64,000 bases of DNA from Sipunculus nudus (GCA_026874595.1 CM049320.1:6081464-6145463), one strand, 5' to 3'; shown: positions 10,842 through 23,525, counted from the first letter of the stretch. The notes: generated by a model from the letters alone, not told the origin. A program made the numbers and translations.

Positions 10842-13290
10842 GTAACATAATGCTGCATTTATCTTCGCAGTTTGTACGTTGTTAATTTATGTTCCACCAC
10901 TACACTTAAATCAATGTATCTTTTAAACAAGATTCCTGTACAATATTTCTCACTCAAGAGGGCAGGATGCTTATCCACACTGGATATAATCCTTGTAGGT
11001 AAGTGGATCTATTACTGGATCCTTTAAAGACATATTTCAATCCTAATGTAAAGCCAAAGTTTAGTCAGTCATTCAACCTAATGACACAGGTATTTTAATT
11101 ATTTCTTATCTCTAGCTTAAAGAGGCAAGTGTTTGTAGTTGCTTAATGGATGTCCCTATAAATCTTGATGGAGATTATGATGAGGAAGGGTTCATGCTTG
11201 ACACTGGATTAGAGCAGAGATGCATAGCACAGAGGGTGCTCAGAGTATAAAAAGTATAGTATATCTAAACAGTAGAAAAGAAAGGAAATTGTGCCAAAAA
11301 CCTCGGAGTCATATTTTGACATTTTTATTGAATATGAATTAATTGTAATTAAGTCGCTGGGTTATACCTTGCTCTCAAGCAAATATTGCAAAATGTCAAC
11401 TATGACTATACCTTTAGAACAAAGGTCAAGGTCAGGGTATGTTCCAGAGTCGGATATTATTCTGTATTAATTTTATGAAGAAAGCTCGAAACATACATAA
11501 GTATAAAGCTCATAACCTATCTAATCTAAGATTCCACGTTTCCGTTTTCCCCTGCAGTTTCGAGGTCAACAACCAAGGTCAAGAATACGATTTTTGACAT
11601 TGCTTGTTTCATTTTTAAGGTTTTTCGTGGGATATCATCAAGAAACATTTTGACATTTATCAATATTTATCTTTAAAAGAATCGACCTTTTATTCCTGCA
11701 GTTACACTAGATAACAGGGGCAAGCATGATTTTAAATAATTCTTATTTTACAATAAATTATACGTATGTTAATATGTATTTTTGTGTAAAATTTGTGGAA
11801 AAAAGATACTTTTGTAGGTGATAATTTACTTGAATATCATTATTTGTCATACGATATGCAGCTCGACAAAAGTATTAAAGAGATACATTTTAATTTAGTA
11901 TCATCATAATCATAGTCATTTACATCAAGATTCGTCAGAATATATTAAGTTTTCTTCTGACGTCGTTTACAAATGTCTCTGCTATAATCAGCGATCTCTC
12001 GGAATGGAACTTGCAAAACAAAAAAAAAGTCCTAAATGAATTTTTATTTGTCCAGTAAAAATAAATGTCAGAAATATTAGAAACACCAAGACTAACCGTA
12101 CTTGTATAAATGCAGTTCCATTCTCATACGACCCATGGTAGGTGAAGGTGAGGTAAAGATTAAATTGACTGTAAAATATAATTCATGATCTCCACTCTTG
12201 TCAAGTTCATTTTGTTTGGTTTGATTTTTGTAACAATGAGATAATAAGTTCAGTTTTTTTCCAGCTAAAAATATTAGTTTAATACATGAGGTTTTATACA
12301 GAATAAAATATGGATATATGTGACGGCATAAAATATAATGTACACATTCAGCAAAAAAATAACGGATGCCTAGTTGCGTAGGACCTGCTACAAACGGTAA
12401 TTTTTCCGTTGAATCAGAGACCGACCCTACATGTTGGCCTAAACGTCGCGCATTGAGAAGAAGCTCATTGGTTCATCATGTTATCAATTTTAATATGTGA
12501 TACGGTAAATCTGTGTATGTGCATGATTTGGTTGACAGTATAATCTCTTTTCTCACACATCCAGATGCCTCACATCACTATATGTTTATGTTTATAAGGA
12601 TAGACAGTAATGTTTTAATCATATCATAAGGTGAATATACATATATGTGTGAGCGTTTGTAGTGATTGGTTTACTTTCCATTCTATACAGCCAGAAAAAA
12701 AACAATTTCTTTATATTTCTATTTACGTATGTGATAAATAAGCTATGACTTATTCACAGACAAAATAATCATTGTCGCTTATTGAAGGCGGGATTTTCAT
12801 TCTTGCACTACCCGATGGTCCGTCATGGGCCATAAAAAAGGGTGGCTCCAAAGATATTGGTGGTATTTTGAAATTCAGTTGTCTGTATCTAACTCTCTTT
12901 AAACCGTACAATTCAATATTATTTTGAACACCTGGAATTGTTGTTAATAATACAAAATGCCAAGCATTGTTAATGTGCGTTTTTAGCACTGCCTTAATAG
13001 GAAGGTGGTTTAACATAATCCTTCTCATCTCCAAGTCATATTTTTCTGGGGGCGACTTCAATGATGTGTCCTTGTATGAACGCTAAACACCGATGTGCAT
13101 GAAAGCTTTCTTGTGATTTTCAATTTGCAAGGGTACTTTATCCAATTCATTGTAATTAATGTCATTTCTTTGGACCAAAAATTATGACATCCATTGGAAA
13201 TCCCCGCATGGGAAATCTAAAAGCCGTATTTAGGGTTTACGCAGAACCATCTTTAATTCGTTAATCACAAGAATCCCCCATTCAAACCAC
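10842..13290 (+). repeat. duplication copy A, main block
   Basis: Collinear direct repeat of about 28,849-31,110. It starts with 'tttatcttcgc.g' and 'actcaagagggca', continues through spacer ('tgctacaaacgg', 'ggcctaaacgtc', 'tttacgtatgtgataaata') and ends inside a methyltransferase-like pseudogene. The copies are clearly diverged, with insertions such as about 11,040-11,580 in this copy. Confidence 0.85.
12750..13285 (-). pseudogene. methyltransferase-like pseudogene (copy A)
   Basis: The minus-strand frame 12,750-13,061 matches the C-terminal half of the intact copy at 30,515-31,357 (KYDLEMRRIMLNHLPIKAVL, LTTIPGVQNNIELY, NFKIPPISLEP, ISDNDYFVCE). Relative to that copy it lacks about 19 residues after GSAR, has a 2-nt deletion near 13,056 that breaks the frame, and carries a nonsense codon in the text before the SAM-binding motif (KP followed by stop). 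The SAM motif survives as LLDFPCGDF. Similarity ends near 13,285-13,290, so the N-terminal third is missing. It is dead. Confidence 0.85.
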
Positions 13291-13412
13291 CCGACCTCGC
13301 AAAGGAATTACACTGCCCCGGATAGTAATAATAAAGTCCATTCGCGTGATGAACGCCACTAAGTACGGAGGCATGAATACTAGAGTAGCAAAACGGACCG
13401 TTATGTTAGCAC

Positions 13413-13484
13413 ACCATCACATGCTGTTGACAAAGTATCAAGCAGTTCACCATCACATGCTGTACACAAAGTATCAAGCAGTTC
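13413..13484 (+). repeat. 36-bp tandem duplication
   Basis: Two adjacent copies of a 36-bp unit starting ACCATCACATGCTGT (13,413-13,448 and 13,449-13,484), differing at two or three bases. Confidence 0.9.
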
Positions 13485-13504
13485 AGTAGGAACTGATATA
13501 ACTA

Positions 13505-13742
13505 AACCGGCCGGAATTCCGAGCCCGCTCCCGTACCCCAAATAAACCTTCAGCCCGCACCCGTACCGCAAAACAAACCTTCAGGCCGCAACCCCCCCCC
13601 CCCCCCCCACCAACCCGCACCTATCAAGAATAAATTGACCCTGACGCAGCCCGCACATATAGCATTCAAGCCCACACACGACCCGCTCCGCATTTTTACC
13701 ATAAAGTCTGCCCCCATTAAACCCGCAAATAAACATAAGGGA
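13505..13742. repeat. CCCGCAC-word-rich stretch with poly(C)
   Basis: An unusually GC-rich island in AT-rich DNA, built of irregularly spaced 'cccgcac', 'cccgctc' and 'cccgtacc' words, with 17 Cs in a row at 13,592-13,608. A related but separate stretch lies at 15,100-15,282. The minus-strand open frame here is only a by-product of composition. Confidence 0.65.
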
Positions 13743-15095
13743 AGGGACAACCAAAAAGGTAGCTAACTAACAAAATGATGATTTATTTTCATATATTCTT
13801 AATATATATATATATATCTATAGATAGATAGCGTTACTATGTTTTGCAGATGGTATGACTTTTTCATTGGTAAGGGGGAGTGTCATAGAATTACCATTCT
13901 TTAATTGTAAGAATTACCATATTCCAAATACAATTATTTACTGCCATATAAGTTGAAATATCAGAAACTAGGACAAACTAATCAAATCCTGCCTTTTTGT
14001 CTCCTTAAAATAATAAAGTGATAATAAGTTCAACATATTCGGATATTTAGCTTGCAGCTTAATAAAAGTAAAACAAAGTTCCTATGCATACTGTGGTTGG
14101 CTTTATGTTCGCGAGGCTAAACTTTCGCGAATTCTTGATTTTGAACTTTTCGCTAGGCTTTATTTTTCGCGAAACCACAGAACCTATTAAATCTGAGTTA
14201 GACAGTAATCTGGTTAACTATCTAATAAAAATAAATACCACAAGGCCTCATTCATTTCTGTTACAGTCAATATATCATGTCCTGTCACAGTCGGTTGCCT
14301 ACATAATAATGTGTGTTTACACGGGCTAGTACCAAACCGTGCACATATTAGACTGTTGATTTACGAACCATTTTTTCATATATCATGTTTTGTGTGATAA
14401 CTAGTTTGTGCAAATGCATCTTTCATCTATTAATTTTACGGGGCACCTTATTCCCCGGGATTTCATATTCGCTATAACCTCACGACCAAAATTTCACCTA
14501 CATAATACTCCTATACGGAAATAAAAATTAAACTTAAGCATAAAGCAATCATTCTGTTAATTTTAATGCCTAATTTGTACTACTCGTCAGTAGCTGCACT
14601 AGCATAACTTGCTCATCACAGTTCACACCTTGTATTTGACAAAGAGGTTAATCCTGTTCAGTGATGATAAGCTGAAAGGGGGAATGCGATGGAACTGCAG
14701 AGAGAGACAGTTCTTGTCCTAGCTGTGTATACAGGAATGTGTATACAGTGATGTAAAGCTTTATCCAGCTATTGACAGAGCCAGCTGAAACCCTTGCAGT
14801 GTATATTACAAGATCACAGGCATAATCCTGGTGCTCTGCCCTCAGCCATGTTATGTAATATCTGAGACTGATTACAAGTATATTGGCCTACAGTGCTGAA
14901 CAGTCTATATATACAACATTATGGCAAGGTACATTTGTACAATATTAAGACCTGTGGTTCCTGCAAAGATGAATCTGACTGAAAACTCAGGGATTATATT
15001 TCACAAGTACAATATAGTAATTAAGAACATGGAATAACCGAATAAACAAACCGGCAGTGCTTTACATTTAAGTGAATCTCCTCGAGATAACCATG
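13743..15095. other. no recognisable gene
   Basis: Spacer with a short (TA)n run at 13,801-13,818. Open frames here show no domain. Confidence 0.45.
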
Positions 15096-15284
15096 TTTTC
15101 GGCCCGCAGGAACCCGCACAAAAATACCATGTACTCCTCCCCGCCCAATACATTCCAGCATTTAATTTTCAACCGCCCCGCAGGTCCTTTTTTGGCCCGC
15201 CCAGCAGTACAAAATCATGTAAAAATCAGCCCTCGGAGGCCCACGTGGCAAGTTACGGGGGTTAGGGCCCGCTCAGGGCTCTAA
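15096..15284. repeat. second CCCGC-rich stretch
   Basis: 'ggcccgcaggaacccgcac', 'ccccgcaggtcc' and 'ggcccgcccag' recur at short intervals, ending in 'gggcccgctcagggctct'. It resembles the stretch at 13,505-13,742 in word content, not as an alignable copy. Confidence 0.5.
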
Positions 15285-18200
15285 TAATTATACATACACA
15301 CCTACAAATACATGAACAGGCACACACTAGCTCAACTCACTCACCTGACGAGTACCATGTAGTGTGCACTGTTATGTAGGTGCTTTTTTTGCGTTTTTGG
15401 ATGTTAAGCAAAGCATTCATTGTCTGTTCAGTTGTGCGTGCAAGCCCACCATCAACGGGATGCCTTGCCAGAAAAAAAAATGTTAATTGACAGATTTTAC
15501 ATTCTGCTTTATGTAAGCCTATTTATGATCTCCGACAAAAATTTACTTGTGTATGATTGATATATGTGTGTATCTGTCTGTAGTTGTTTGTCGATATTAC
15601 TGAAACTTCTTAATGAATGATGCCGGTTGATGACATTTTCTGAAATAATTGACCAGTGCTTATTTTTAATGAAAATGAAACACGGATCAATATTTGAATG
15701 AAGCATAATTTCCCGTTTTTATTGTGCTGTCCTGTAGTCATGGCATGTGATTGCCCGTCCGTACATGCTGATAATGGAAACGAAAGGATCGCGTGGGCGT
15801 GGAATGTGGCTCGAGATATGAAAGCTGTTTTTTGCCGAGGGATGTATTCCCCAACGATCTTGCGGGATAAATCATGTATAGCCCATTTAATTCAAGGCAT
15901 ATTTCCAAACCCCTTACCAATGTCTTATCATGATATTTTATTAAACGTCTAAGCGTGCTATCAACTACACCAACTTTGCAAGGTTACTCTATTTTACAAA
16001 GATCTGAAGAAATACACTCCAGTTAGACACGCGGCTGCGCCTTCACACATTAAGAGGACACGCTCGTGTTGCTTGACGGTTTTTCTGACGTTCTGTAACT
16101 AACTACATTTATTGCTGGATGGTATAAGAACATAATCAAGAATATCGCCCACGATAACTGATATGAACAGTGAATGACGTATTGTATCACGTTTGCCGGG
16201 ACCTCTATATCTATGAAATAAAATGTGATACTAAAGTATTACATAAAGCCATGAAATCAGTACATAGGCTGAGTAGGGGGCGAACTGGATTGTCCATAAG
16301 CCAATTTTCATATATCGTTTTGATATAGTTGGAAAATGAAAAAAAAAATAAAATTATTAAATTTGTTTGAAATTTCCTACTGCTTAACATAAACTATATT
16401 GCTGAATTTTAGCTGGTATTTTTAACCTTACGTAGTTACCTTTTATTTCAAATATATGATATACTGAGTGAACAGAGTATGAGATCAGGTTAGTCATAAT
16501 ATATTTACATAAATTAATTAGCTGATAATAATAGGGCCAAAAGAATCCCGATTTTTTTCTCGCAGCTACAAATCAAAGACATGCAAACACATAACAGTCA
16601 CGCTTGTTTTGGTAAAAACTAAATAGAAACTCGAAACTTGAGTGTTCAACACCAAATGGTTTGCATTAGCTGTAGAAAGTAACATGGTGGGAAGTCTGAT
16701 AAGTATGTGTGACAAGAGGGAACCTCAAATAAGTCTTAAAAATTCTCGTCCCTCGCTAGTTCTACGTCTTTCAAGAAATAAACATTCTAATACGCTATGG
16801 TTGTTCAGAAACCAGGATATTGGATGATAGGGACAGTGGCAAAAGTTCATACATATTTATACCTTCATTACAAAGTAAGCTTACAACATTTAAAATCAAA
16901 CTGTTTGTTAATGTTAACCATGTTTTTACTTTTAATTATCTTCTGAAGATACATTTGCGATTGACTAAACCTGCATTTTGTATCAGAAATATTCATAGAG
17001 ATTGGAACTTAAAAATTGTGATTGCAGCTGTTTAATTTAATCATATATTTCATTTAAAAAATGCATGGCAAAGGAGCAAACAAATATATGTGTGTATATA
17101 TAGCGTACGATCAGGTCAATTCTTTGTCCCGGTCAAGGACTAGGATGTACAGGTATGACTACCAGAGCTGATATTTATTATATCAATCGAGGTGGTTTGG
17201 ATATATATCGTGAATTATATCAACTATTCAGATGTAGATAGAGTAAATAATTTAAAATCTGCCCCTTGCTTTAGTTATAAGGCAGTGATAAGGTTAAAGA
17301 AGATAGTTCTAGCTGTTATTCATTTCGTGTGTTTCACTTACAAAATAAGAAGAGAATGTGTCTGTAACTCAGATTTGACGACAAATTATTTCTTTTACTC
17401 AAAGCAATTGTGTACAGATAACTCTAAGCGACTTTTTAAGGAATACCTAGAATATATGTCTCTATGATTTAAAAGTACATATTATTTATTGTAAAGTGAT
17501 TAAATCTTTACCGCGACATTAGTTATATTTTTTATGTTCATTAAATGGGTGGCTGTTAGGTCTGTTTGCTTTTTTAATAAAACATACGGATATGGAATAA
17601 ATTTATTTTGAGTGTTGGAATTATGCGCATGAATCAGGCCATTAAGATATTTTTCATAAGATAAGCGTGATATCCAAGATCCGGCGATCCATACTGTTGA
17701 CGGATATATATGCTCCTCTGGGATCATTATATTTAACTAATCTTTCTGTTACACAGGTTCTATTTGTTTAAATGTTCATTTTAGAAATGGGACTTAAGCT
17801 TTTCTTACATCCAAATAAACCAAGCTGCTGAGGGATGATTATCACATGTTTCTTTAAGCAGCCCACGCAGAATTGGTGGTTCTACGAAATCGACGCTCCT
17901 GGTTTATATATAATTCTTCTCCAGATGAGGTCTACGTCCTGATAGTGTAGCTGCCTCGTGATCTTGTCACGATTCCTTAGATGAAATCTAAAAGATGTAC
18001 AAATATGGAGAATATGTTATGCTGAATGTATCTGTCATTTCAGGAATTGAGGCGTTCTTTTGTTTTTCACGCAAGCAAAACACTACCTATTGTTTTATGA
18101 ACATTCGATAATGGATCAAGAATATTAAATCATTTATATAATTTTCTGTCTTCCTTCAAAGGAAATTAAAAGATTTGCATATGTTCGTTTGTCATCAATA

Positions 18201-19608
18201 CATAATAATCGTGATATCGCACGAATTGTCTATCATGGCGGATCGTGCATCCCGGAAATTGTTATACGCCGGTTCCGGTTAAATATCCGAGATTGACCCC
18301 AGTGAAAGACAATATTGACACTGCATTATTTACATTTCGTTTAGTGTTTTTATATTGTTTACTTTAAAATAAGGTTATTATTAATGATTAGATCCTCATC
18401 GTCAATAATTTGCTACGATTAATGTCCTGACGTTGACATTTGCACATTGTTGAAAATGCAACACATCTTGCCAGATATCTGTATGTACATTTCAATTAAA
18501 AACTAGAATTGTTTCAAACATGCTTTGCGAACGGACTGGAAACCGCCGCTGCTTTGTTCTTGGCCCCTTAAAGGGATAAAGTCCTGAAAAAGAGAAAATC
18601 ATCTGCTTTCTTATCCAAGTACCTGTAAACAATCTTTCTTGAAATATATTGTCCTGAAATGCATACATATAGTTTAAATAAAAAAGTCTATTGATTGTAC
18701 ATACACTTGTGAGCATTAGCCCATACAGCTGAGCTCAGTTGTTTAAAAAGTGCGCCCTGAACCTGTTGTCTTAATCTCTAGCACTTTTATCTAAAATTTA
18801 CAAGCGAAATACATTTCTTTCTTTCGAAGTACATTGTGAATTTTGCCGTATGATGTTCATTCCTGTACTGATTTAAGCACATTTGTTACAAGAACATTTG
18901 AATTTCAAAGCCATTTAAAAAATTGTGGAGTCACTAAACCATATCTGCATGGCCAGTCTTGGAACAGCAGAGAGTTATTGTAATGTAGATTCAAAATCGA
19001 TAATATAATTAATATGTGGGGAACTCAACAACAACGAAACCTTGCGAACTGACAACAGTCGTCGTGTTTGTGAAATTATAAATTACTTGTTTTATGTTTC
19101 CATGCTGGAATCGTTCCTATATTTGTTTACAATAGTAATTGTATTGCCTAGCGGCCATGGGTATCATATCTTGTGGTTTATACTTTAAATAAAAAAATTC
19201 AATCCACCTTGAAGTATAGTACACCAATTATTCTTGGTGTTCTGCTTTGCGACTGTTGGATCATATTATGTATAAATGAAAGTACATGTAATTATGGGGG
19301 GACGTATAAAGAATGTAAAAAAGAAATAAGTAGTGAAGAATAATTACAAGGTTTGGCTTCATGCACTATATGTATTACGATTAAGAGCATTCGTTTTGTG
19401 CAGTAAGTAAGGAATGTCACTGCTTGAAATACATTTTACTGACAGCCGAAAGCGCAAGGTAAGTTAGGGTCAAGAACATTTAGGATTTACAAAATGGTTG
19501 ATGGAACTTCTGAGGATTGAACAAATTAATGAGCTCAAGAACTCGCACATTAAGCAGTCATAACACAGACTAAAAACGTTGACCATTTGACATCAACAGG
19601 CTATAATC
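15285..19608. other. gene-poor spacer with unrecognised open frames
   Basis: No family match. An 84-codon plus frame at 15,698-15,952 begins with a hydrophobic Cys-containing stretch and is preceded by a splice-acceptor-like 'gtcctgtag', but I cannot link it to other exons. Frames at 16,642-17,035 and 17,192-17,467 look like AT-rich chance frames. Confidence 0.4.
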
Positions 19609-20163
19609 TGTCACGAAGGGATCATGTCATGCGGCCATGTATGCGCTATTGTGTTTATGTTATCTATTCTTTGTTTTAGTTATATTTCTGAATTAGTTGT
19701 TCCAAAGTCATTGTGTTATGAGACCATTGGGGAATTCAACAGGGCTCGCCCGGTGCTTCGGGCTGGGTTACGCAAGGTAATTTTGCGCGACCTAGCAGGT
19801 GGCATCGTAGTCGTAGTATGGTTCCTAGCCTATTAAGTATTCAGCGTGCTCATGAAGACAGATGAGCCTCATTAGCAGACTGGGTTCTAGGCATTGTATT
19901 AGGCTTATGAATTTGGATGAGCCTTCAGGGTAGGAAGGTATTTTAAAGTGGCCGCAAACAGGCGACGGTTATTCCGTCTTCGGTGTCTAGAAGTGCAGCC
20001 AGCCATTTATGTCCAGCCAGGGCCTATTTGCCGTGCTTTCCTTGCTGCCCCAGCTCGCTGCAGCAGGCCATTCTGTCTACGTCGGATTCCAAGTTCAGGG
20101 TTGGTTGCCATTATAAGCCATTTATTATTGAATTAACACTTAAATACTCGGCACCTAGAACCA
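19609..20163 (+). repeat. candidate solo LTR
   Basis: It starts TGTCACGAAGGG. A possible TATA element (TATTTTAAAG) lies near 19,940. It ends near 20,163 in 'cctagaacca', followed by 'ttgggtggtgcaaatttt', which resembles a primer-site/leader segment. Composition is more GC-rich than the surroundings. No coding region or second copy is seen in the window, so this is inferred from signal order. Confidence 0.35.
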
Positions 20164-20248
20164 TTTCGAAATTGTTGGGTGGTGCAAATTTTGGGGTAGT
20201 CCAGTAGCGGAATTCCACTGTAGTGGAGTGTTGGACATGTTTTAAGAC

Positions 20249-20250
<2 letters not shown>

Positions 20251-20290
<40 letters not shown>
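20251..20290. repeat. (TA)n microsatellite, left target of element 2
   Basis: About 20 TA units abutting the left end of the second gypsy element. A shorter TA run (23,516-23,525) abuts its right end, so the element appears to sit inside a TA microsatellite. Confidence 0.9.
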
Positions 20291-20295
<5 letters not shown>

Positions 20296-21033
20296 CGCCG
20301 GGCCAATCAATATGCGTAGTAATTGCCGGGCGGCGGAGTTGTTAGAAGAACATAAGCGAACGAAAGCGGACAACACAACAATTCTTTTATTCCCTCGGTG
20401 TATATATACACAGTGCGGTGCAGGTCTTACCTGCAAAGACAAAGTACTGCCGGTAATACACAGTGCACACGTCCACTCCGGGGCACGTACATGAGGTGTT
20501 CTGCCATTAATATCTTATACACTAATATATTTGACGTAATAGAGTAAGAGCCATTAATATTCTTACGGTACACAATTATAGTATAGCACGTGGATGCCCA
20601 GGACAAACTATATATTATAGTCATTCCAGAAATTTTATCACATTAGACATCATACATGTACGGAAAAACATAGGAATGTTTAGGATAAACCCTATAATGT
20701 TATATTAAGGAATACTGCTTATTCATACCGATATTTTAATGCATATATAGATATAATTAAACGTGCCTGCAAAGACAAAGGACTGCCGGTAATATACAGT
20801 GCACACGTCCACTCCGGGCACGTGCATGAGGTGTTCTGCGCAAAGCCACGGTCAAAATCCCTGGTTTCGCCAAGCAGGACAAATGCAGAGACCGTGACCT
20901 GCGCAGACAATGAGCAACCGGACAGTGGAAAAAACACAGGGGACAACTGAGAAAAACGGAGGGGATCACAATATACCAACTGAAGAAGCAAAATATTCCA
21001 CGTATGGTTGTGATATCATTTGATGGCGTAACA
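20291..21033 (-). repeat. LTR of element 2 with internal duplication
   Basis: Read on the minus strand it starts TGTTACGCCATC (from 21,033) just after the purine tract GGGAGAG (21,034-21,040) and ends GGCCCGGCGTAA at about 20,294. TGTTACGCC and GGCGTAA(C)A are inverted termini. AATAAA (minus) lies at 20,386-20,391. A segment of about 77 bp occurs twice, at 20,424-20,502 and 20,766-20,842, separated by about 263 bp of AT-rich sequence. This suggests an insertion or internal tandem event inside the LTR. Confidence 0.75.
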
Positions 21034-21700
21034 CTCTCCCGTGTCAAGAGAGAATGATGGCCTCATCATTAATTTAGCAATATCAATAAATGCGGTTTGC
21101 GGGTACTTTAAGTATAAAAACTGTCCGAAATCGTAGTATATTTGACATAATTGTGAAGATAGTGTAGGTGGATAATCTACAATGTAATCATTTGATCTCA
21201 TCCAACCAGGACGTTTTCTTTGTCTGGACGGACGACACTTAACATTAGGAGCACAAGACTCTATAGTAGAGAGATGAGAATTTACATCTGGTGCATCGCT
21301 ATCTGCATCAGCTATGTCAGTCTCATGTCGTGTAAGATTCCGATTATTCATATCCTCTAAGTCAGCTGATGTCTTAGACACATTTGTAAAAGAATGATCA
21401 CTGCTTTCTCGAGTTTGACCCTCAGCTCTTGTTACGTGAGCTGATCTATGAGATCTATTTACACTCGTTTCATTGAGACTCCGTCGATTAACGTTAGTTG
21501 TCAGGTTATCAGTATGTTCAGGCTCATTCTGAATACTACTTATAGAGTGTTCAGAGGAGTGATCTGAAAACGGCTCATTGGTTTCAGCTACTGGAACATC
21601 ATTCTCTGAATTACCGGAGGAAATACTCCGTGCTGCCGTAGAAGTGTTCCGTTTTCTTAAGAATGGAATAACGGCGCATTCAATATCTTAATAATCAGAT
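21016..21700 (-). pseudogene. Pol C-terminal tail of element 2
   Basis: The minus frame 21,016-21,381 encodes an acidic, Asn/Ser/Asp-rich segment followed by RPSRQRKRPGWMRSNDYIVDY, the basic 'RKRPxW' style tail found after integrase in many metazoan gypsy Pol proteins. The frame runs past the LTR start and stops at 21,016. Similar low-complexity text continues upstream to about 21,700 with stops. Confidence 0.55.
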
Positions 21701-21959
21701 TCATCTGAGCCAGAAGCAGGGCTCAAGGTCTGCATATCAGACGATTGAGGGGAACCCGGTGTTTGGCGGGTTTGGGTGTTTGACTGTTAGATGGTAATTG
21801 ATCTGTTGAGGGTATAGTATTATGGGAAGCAGAAGATTCCTGTGTAAGGTACGGGCCGGAACTGAACAGTTTTCAGGATTTACCTGGAATGTCTTTATAT
21901 GGTGTGTTTAACACAATATATACAGTATCTTCCCATCTGTCAGCTAATTTCTGTTTGCC

Positions 21960-23009
21960 CTGTATATAGGTGTTACGAACTAAGACTCTGTCTCCCTTAT
22001 CAAGAGAATGGCCCTTGATTTTCCGATCATAGTGTTTCCTGCCATGGGCCTGAGAATTAGATATCTCTTTTTTGAGCTATACGTTATGCAACTTCAAGTT
22101 TCTGCTTTAATGACTGCACATAAGTGGAGTAGTCAATTTGTGGGCTGTTTTCAGTTAACCCTAGATGGATATCAATGGACAAACGTGGATGACGACCGAA
22201 CATCAGGTAAAATGGCGCAAATCCAGTCGTTTCATGCTTGCTGCAATTATATGCATGGAAAATTGGGCCTATGTGAGACTTCCAATCCGCCTTCTTTTCG
22301 GAAGATAAGGTTCCTAACATGTTAATAAGTGTGCGGTTGAAACGCTCACATTGCCCATTGCCTTGGGAGTGATACGGCGTTGTATGAGATGTTGTGGTAC
22401 CAGTGAGCGTGCACAGTTCCTGAATCACACGTGACTCAAAATTACGACCTTGGTCGCTGTGTAACCTTTCTGGCATACCGTTATGATATACATAGGTGTC
22501 AAACCGTGCTTTTGCTATGACTTTAGCTGTCTGGTTTCTTGTTGGAATGGCTTGAGCATAACGGGTGAAATGGTCAGTCATGACTAACACGTTTTCGAGT
22601 CCGCCCTTACTGGGTTCTAGTGTGAGGAAATCAACACAAAGAAACTCCATTGGCTGACTAGAATCAATATTGGTTACTGGTGCTCTCCGATTGGTTGGGC
22701 TTTTTCTGCATAAGCAAAGAGGGAATTGAGAAATATTGCCATACAAGGCAAATAGCATCTCTCTTGGAGAAACTGAAAGGTTCTCTCTTGTCCCATATGA
22801 CCTATTTCATTATGGACACATTTGAGCACGTCATCGCGAAACTTCGAAGGAAGGACTAATTGGTAACATACATCTCCATTGATATTTCTCTTTCTATAGA
22901 GGACATCATCTTTTAGGACTAATTTCTTGCGGTCCCAAAGGAGCACTCTTTCACGTTGGTTTTGCCTAGTAGACACCGACAACTTTGAGTTGTGTTTAAG
23001 ATGTTGCAA
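21960..23009 (-). pseudogene. integrase of element 2
   Basis: The frame 22,674-23,009 contains the HHCC zinc-finger start: CVHNEIGHMGQERTFQFLQE (two His) and RCYLP. The frame 22,084-22,758 carries the second half of the finger region only weakly, then the core: FLCVDFLTLEPSKGG with the first Asp, RLHSDQGRNFES with the second and GQCERFNRTLINML with the Glu, and FYLMFGRHPRLSIDI at the end. A frameshift near 22,700-22,740 separates finger and core. All three catalytic acids are visible, but the gene is split. Confidence 0.85.
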
Positions 23010-23047
23010 AAAATTCTAATGAAGGGGTCAGCTTTTTGCTCCTTCGA

Positions 23048-23416
23048 TCATTTTTCTTTGGTCATGAGAGATAAAGCAGATCTAATTGTTGGAACATTCA
23101 TATTTGCTTCTTTAGCAAGGTGAGACAGAGCAAAACAGGTGTCATTCACAACGTGACTATTAAGAATAGCAGACACTACGTCTGAAGACGTATCAGTATT
23201 TGACTCTGATCGGTTTGGGATGTTATCAGTTGGAATAAGACACATGGATGCGACTTGCGCTTGAGATAGCCTAGACAAGAAGTCAGCATCGATGTTTTCC
23301 TTCCCCGAACGGTACAATATAGAAAAGTCATATGCTGCTAATTCGGCAACCCATCTCTGACCAGTAGCGTCAAGTTTAGCACTGCTTAAAACGTAGGCAA
23401 CGGATTGTAGTTAGTG
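23048..23416 (-). pseudogene. RNase H 3' end of element 2
   Basis: Minus-strand text reads AYVLSSAKLDATGQRWVAEL and then SILYRSGKENIDADFLSRLS, the end of the RNase H domain of gypsy elements. A one-base loss after NPL puts the upstream text out of frame. Coding sequence stops abruptly at about 23,417, where the inverted LTR piece begins. The frame 23,048-23,317 covers the linker towards integrase. Confidence 0.8.
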
Positions 23417-23515
23417 CAAAAGAATTGTTGTGATGTCCGTTTTCATTATATGTTCTTCTAACAAGAATTCCGCCGCCCGGCAATTACTACACATATTGAT
23501 AAGCCCGGTGTAACA
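23417..23515 (+). repeat. inverted LTR 3'-end fragment of element 2
   Basis: Plus-strand text from 'caaaagaattgttgtg' to 'cccggtgtaaca' matches the 3' end of the LTR at 20,291-20,395 read on the minus strand, including 'ttcttctaacaa', 'ccgccgcccggcaattac' and the terminal GTAACA. The orientation is opposite to the other LTR. Confidence 0.88.
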
Positions 23516-23525
23516 TATATATATT

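Larger units (their letters stand above)
20291..23515 (-). mobile_element. second Ty3/gypsy remnant with inverted outer ends
   Basis: Minus-strand element. It retains the last part of RNase H, an integrase HHCC finger, the integrase core, a C-terminal tail, a purine tract and an LTR (20,291-21,033). Gag, protease, RT and most of RNase H are gone. Where they should be there is instead a 99-bp piece of the same LTR's 3' end in the opposite orientation (23,417-23,515). Both outer ends therefore read as the same LTR terminus facing outward, flanked by TA runs. Frames are broken in several places. Unlike the element at 4,864-10,841 it has the usual Ty3 order (RNase H before integrase). Confidence 0.85.

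Noticed and set aside
22008-22325. Plus-strand 105-codon protein
   Set aside because: It is antisense to the integrase core of element 2.
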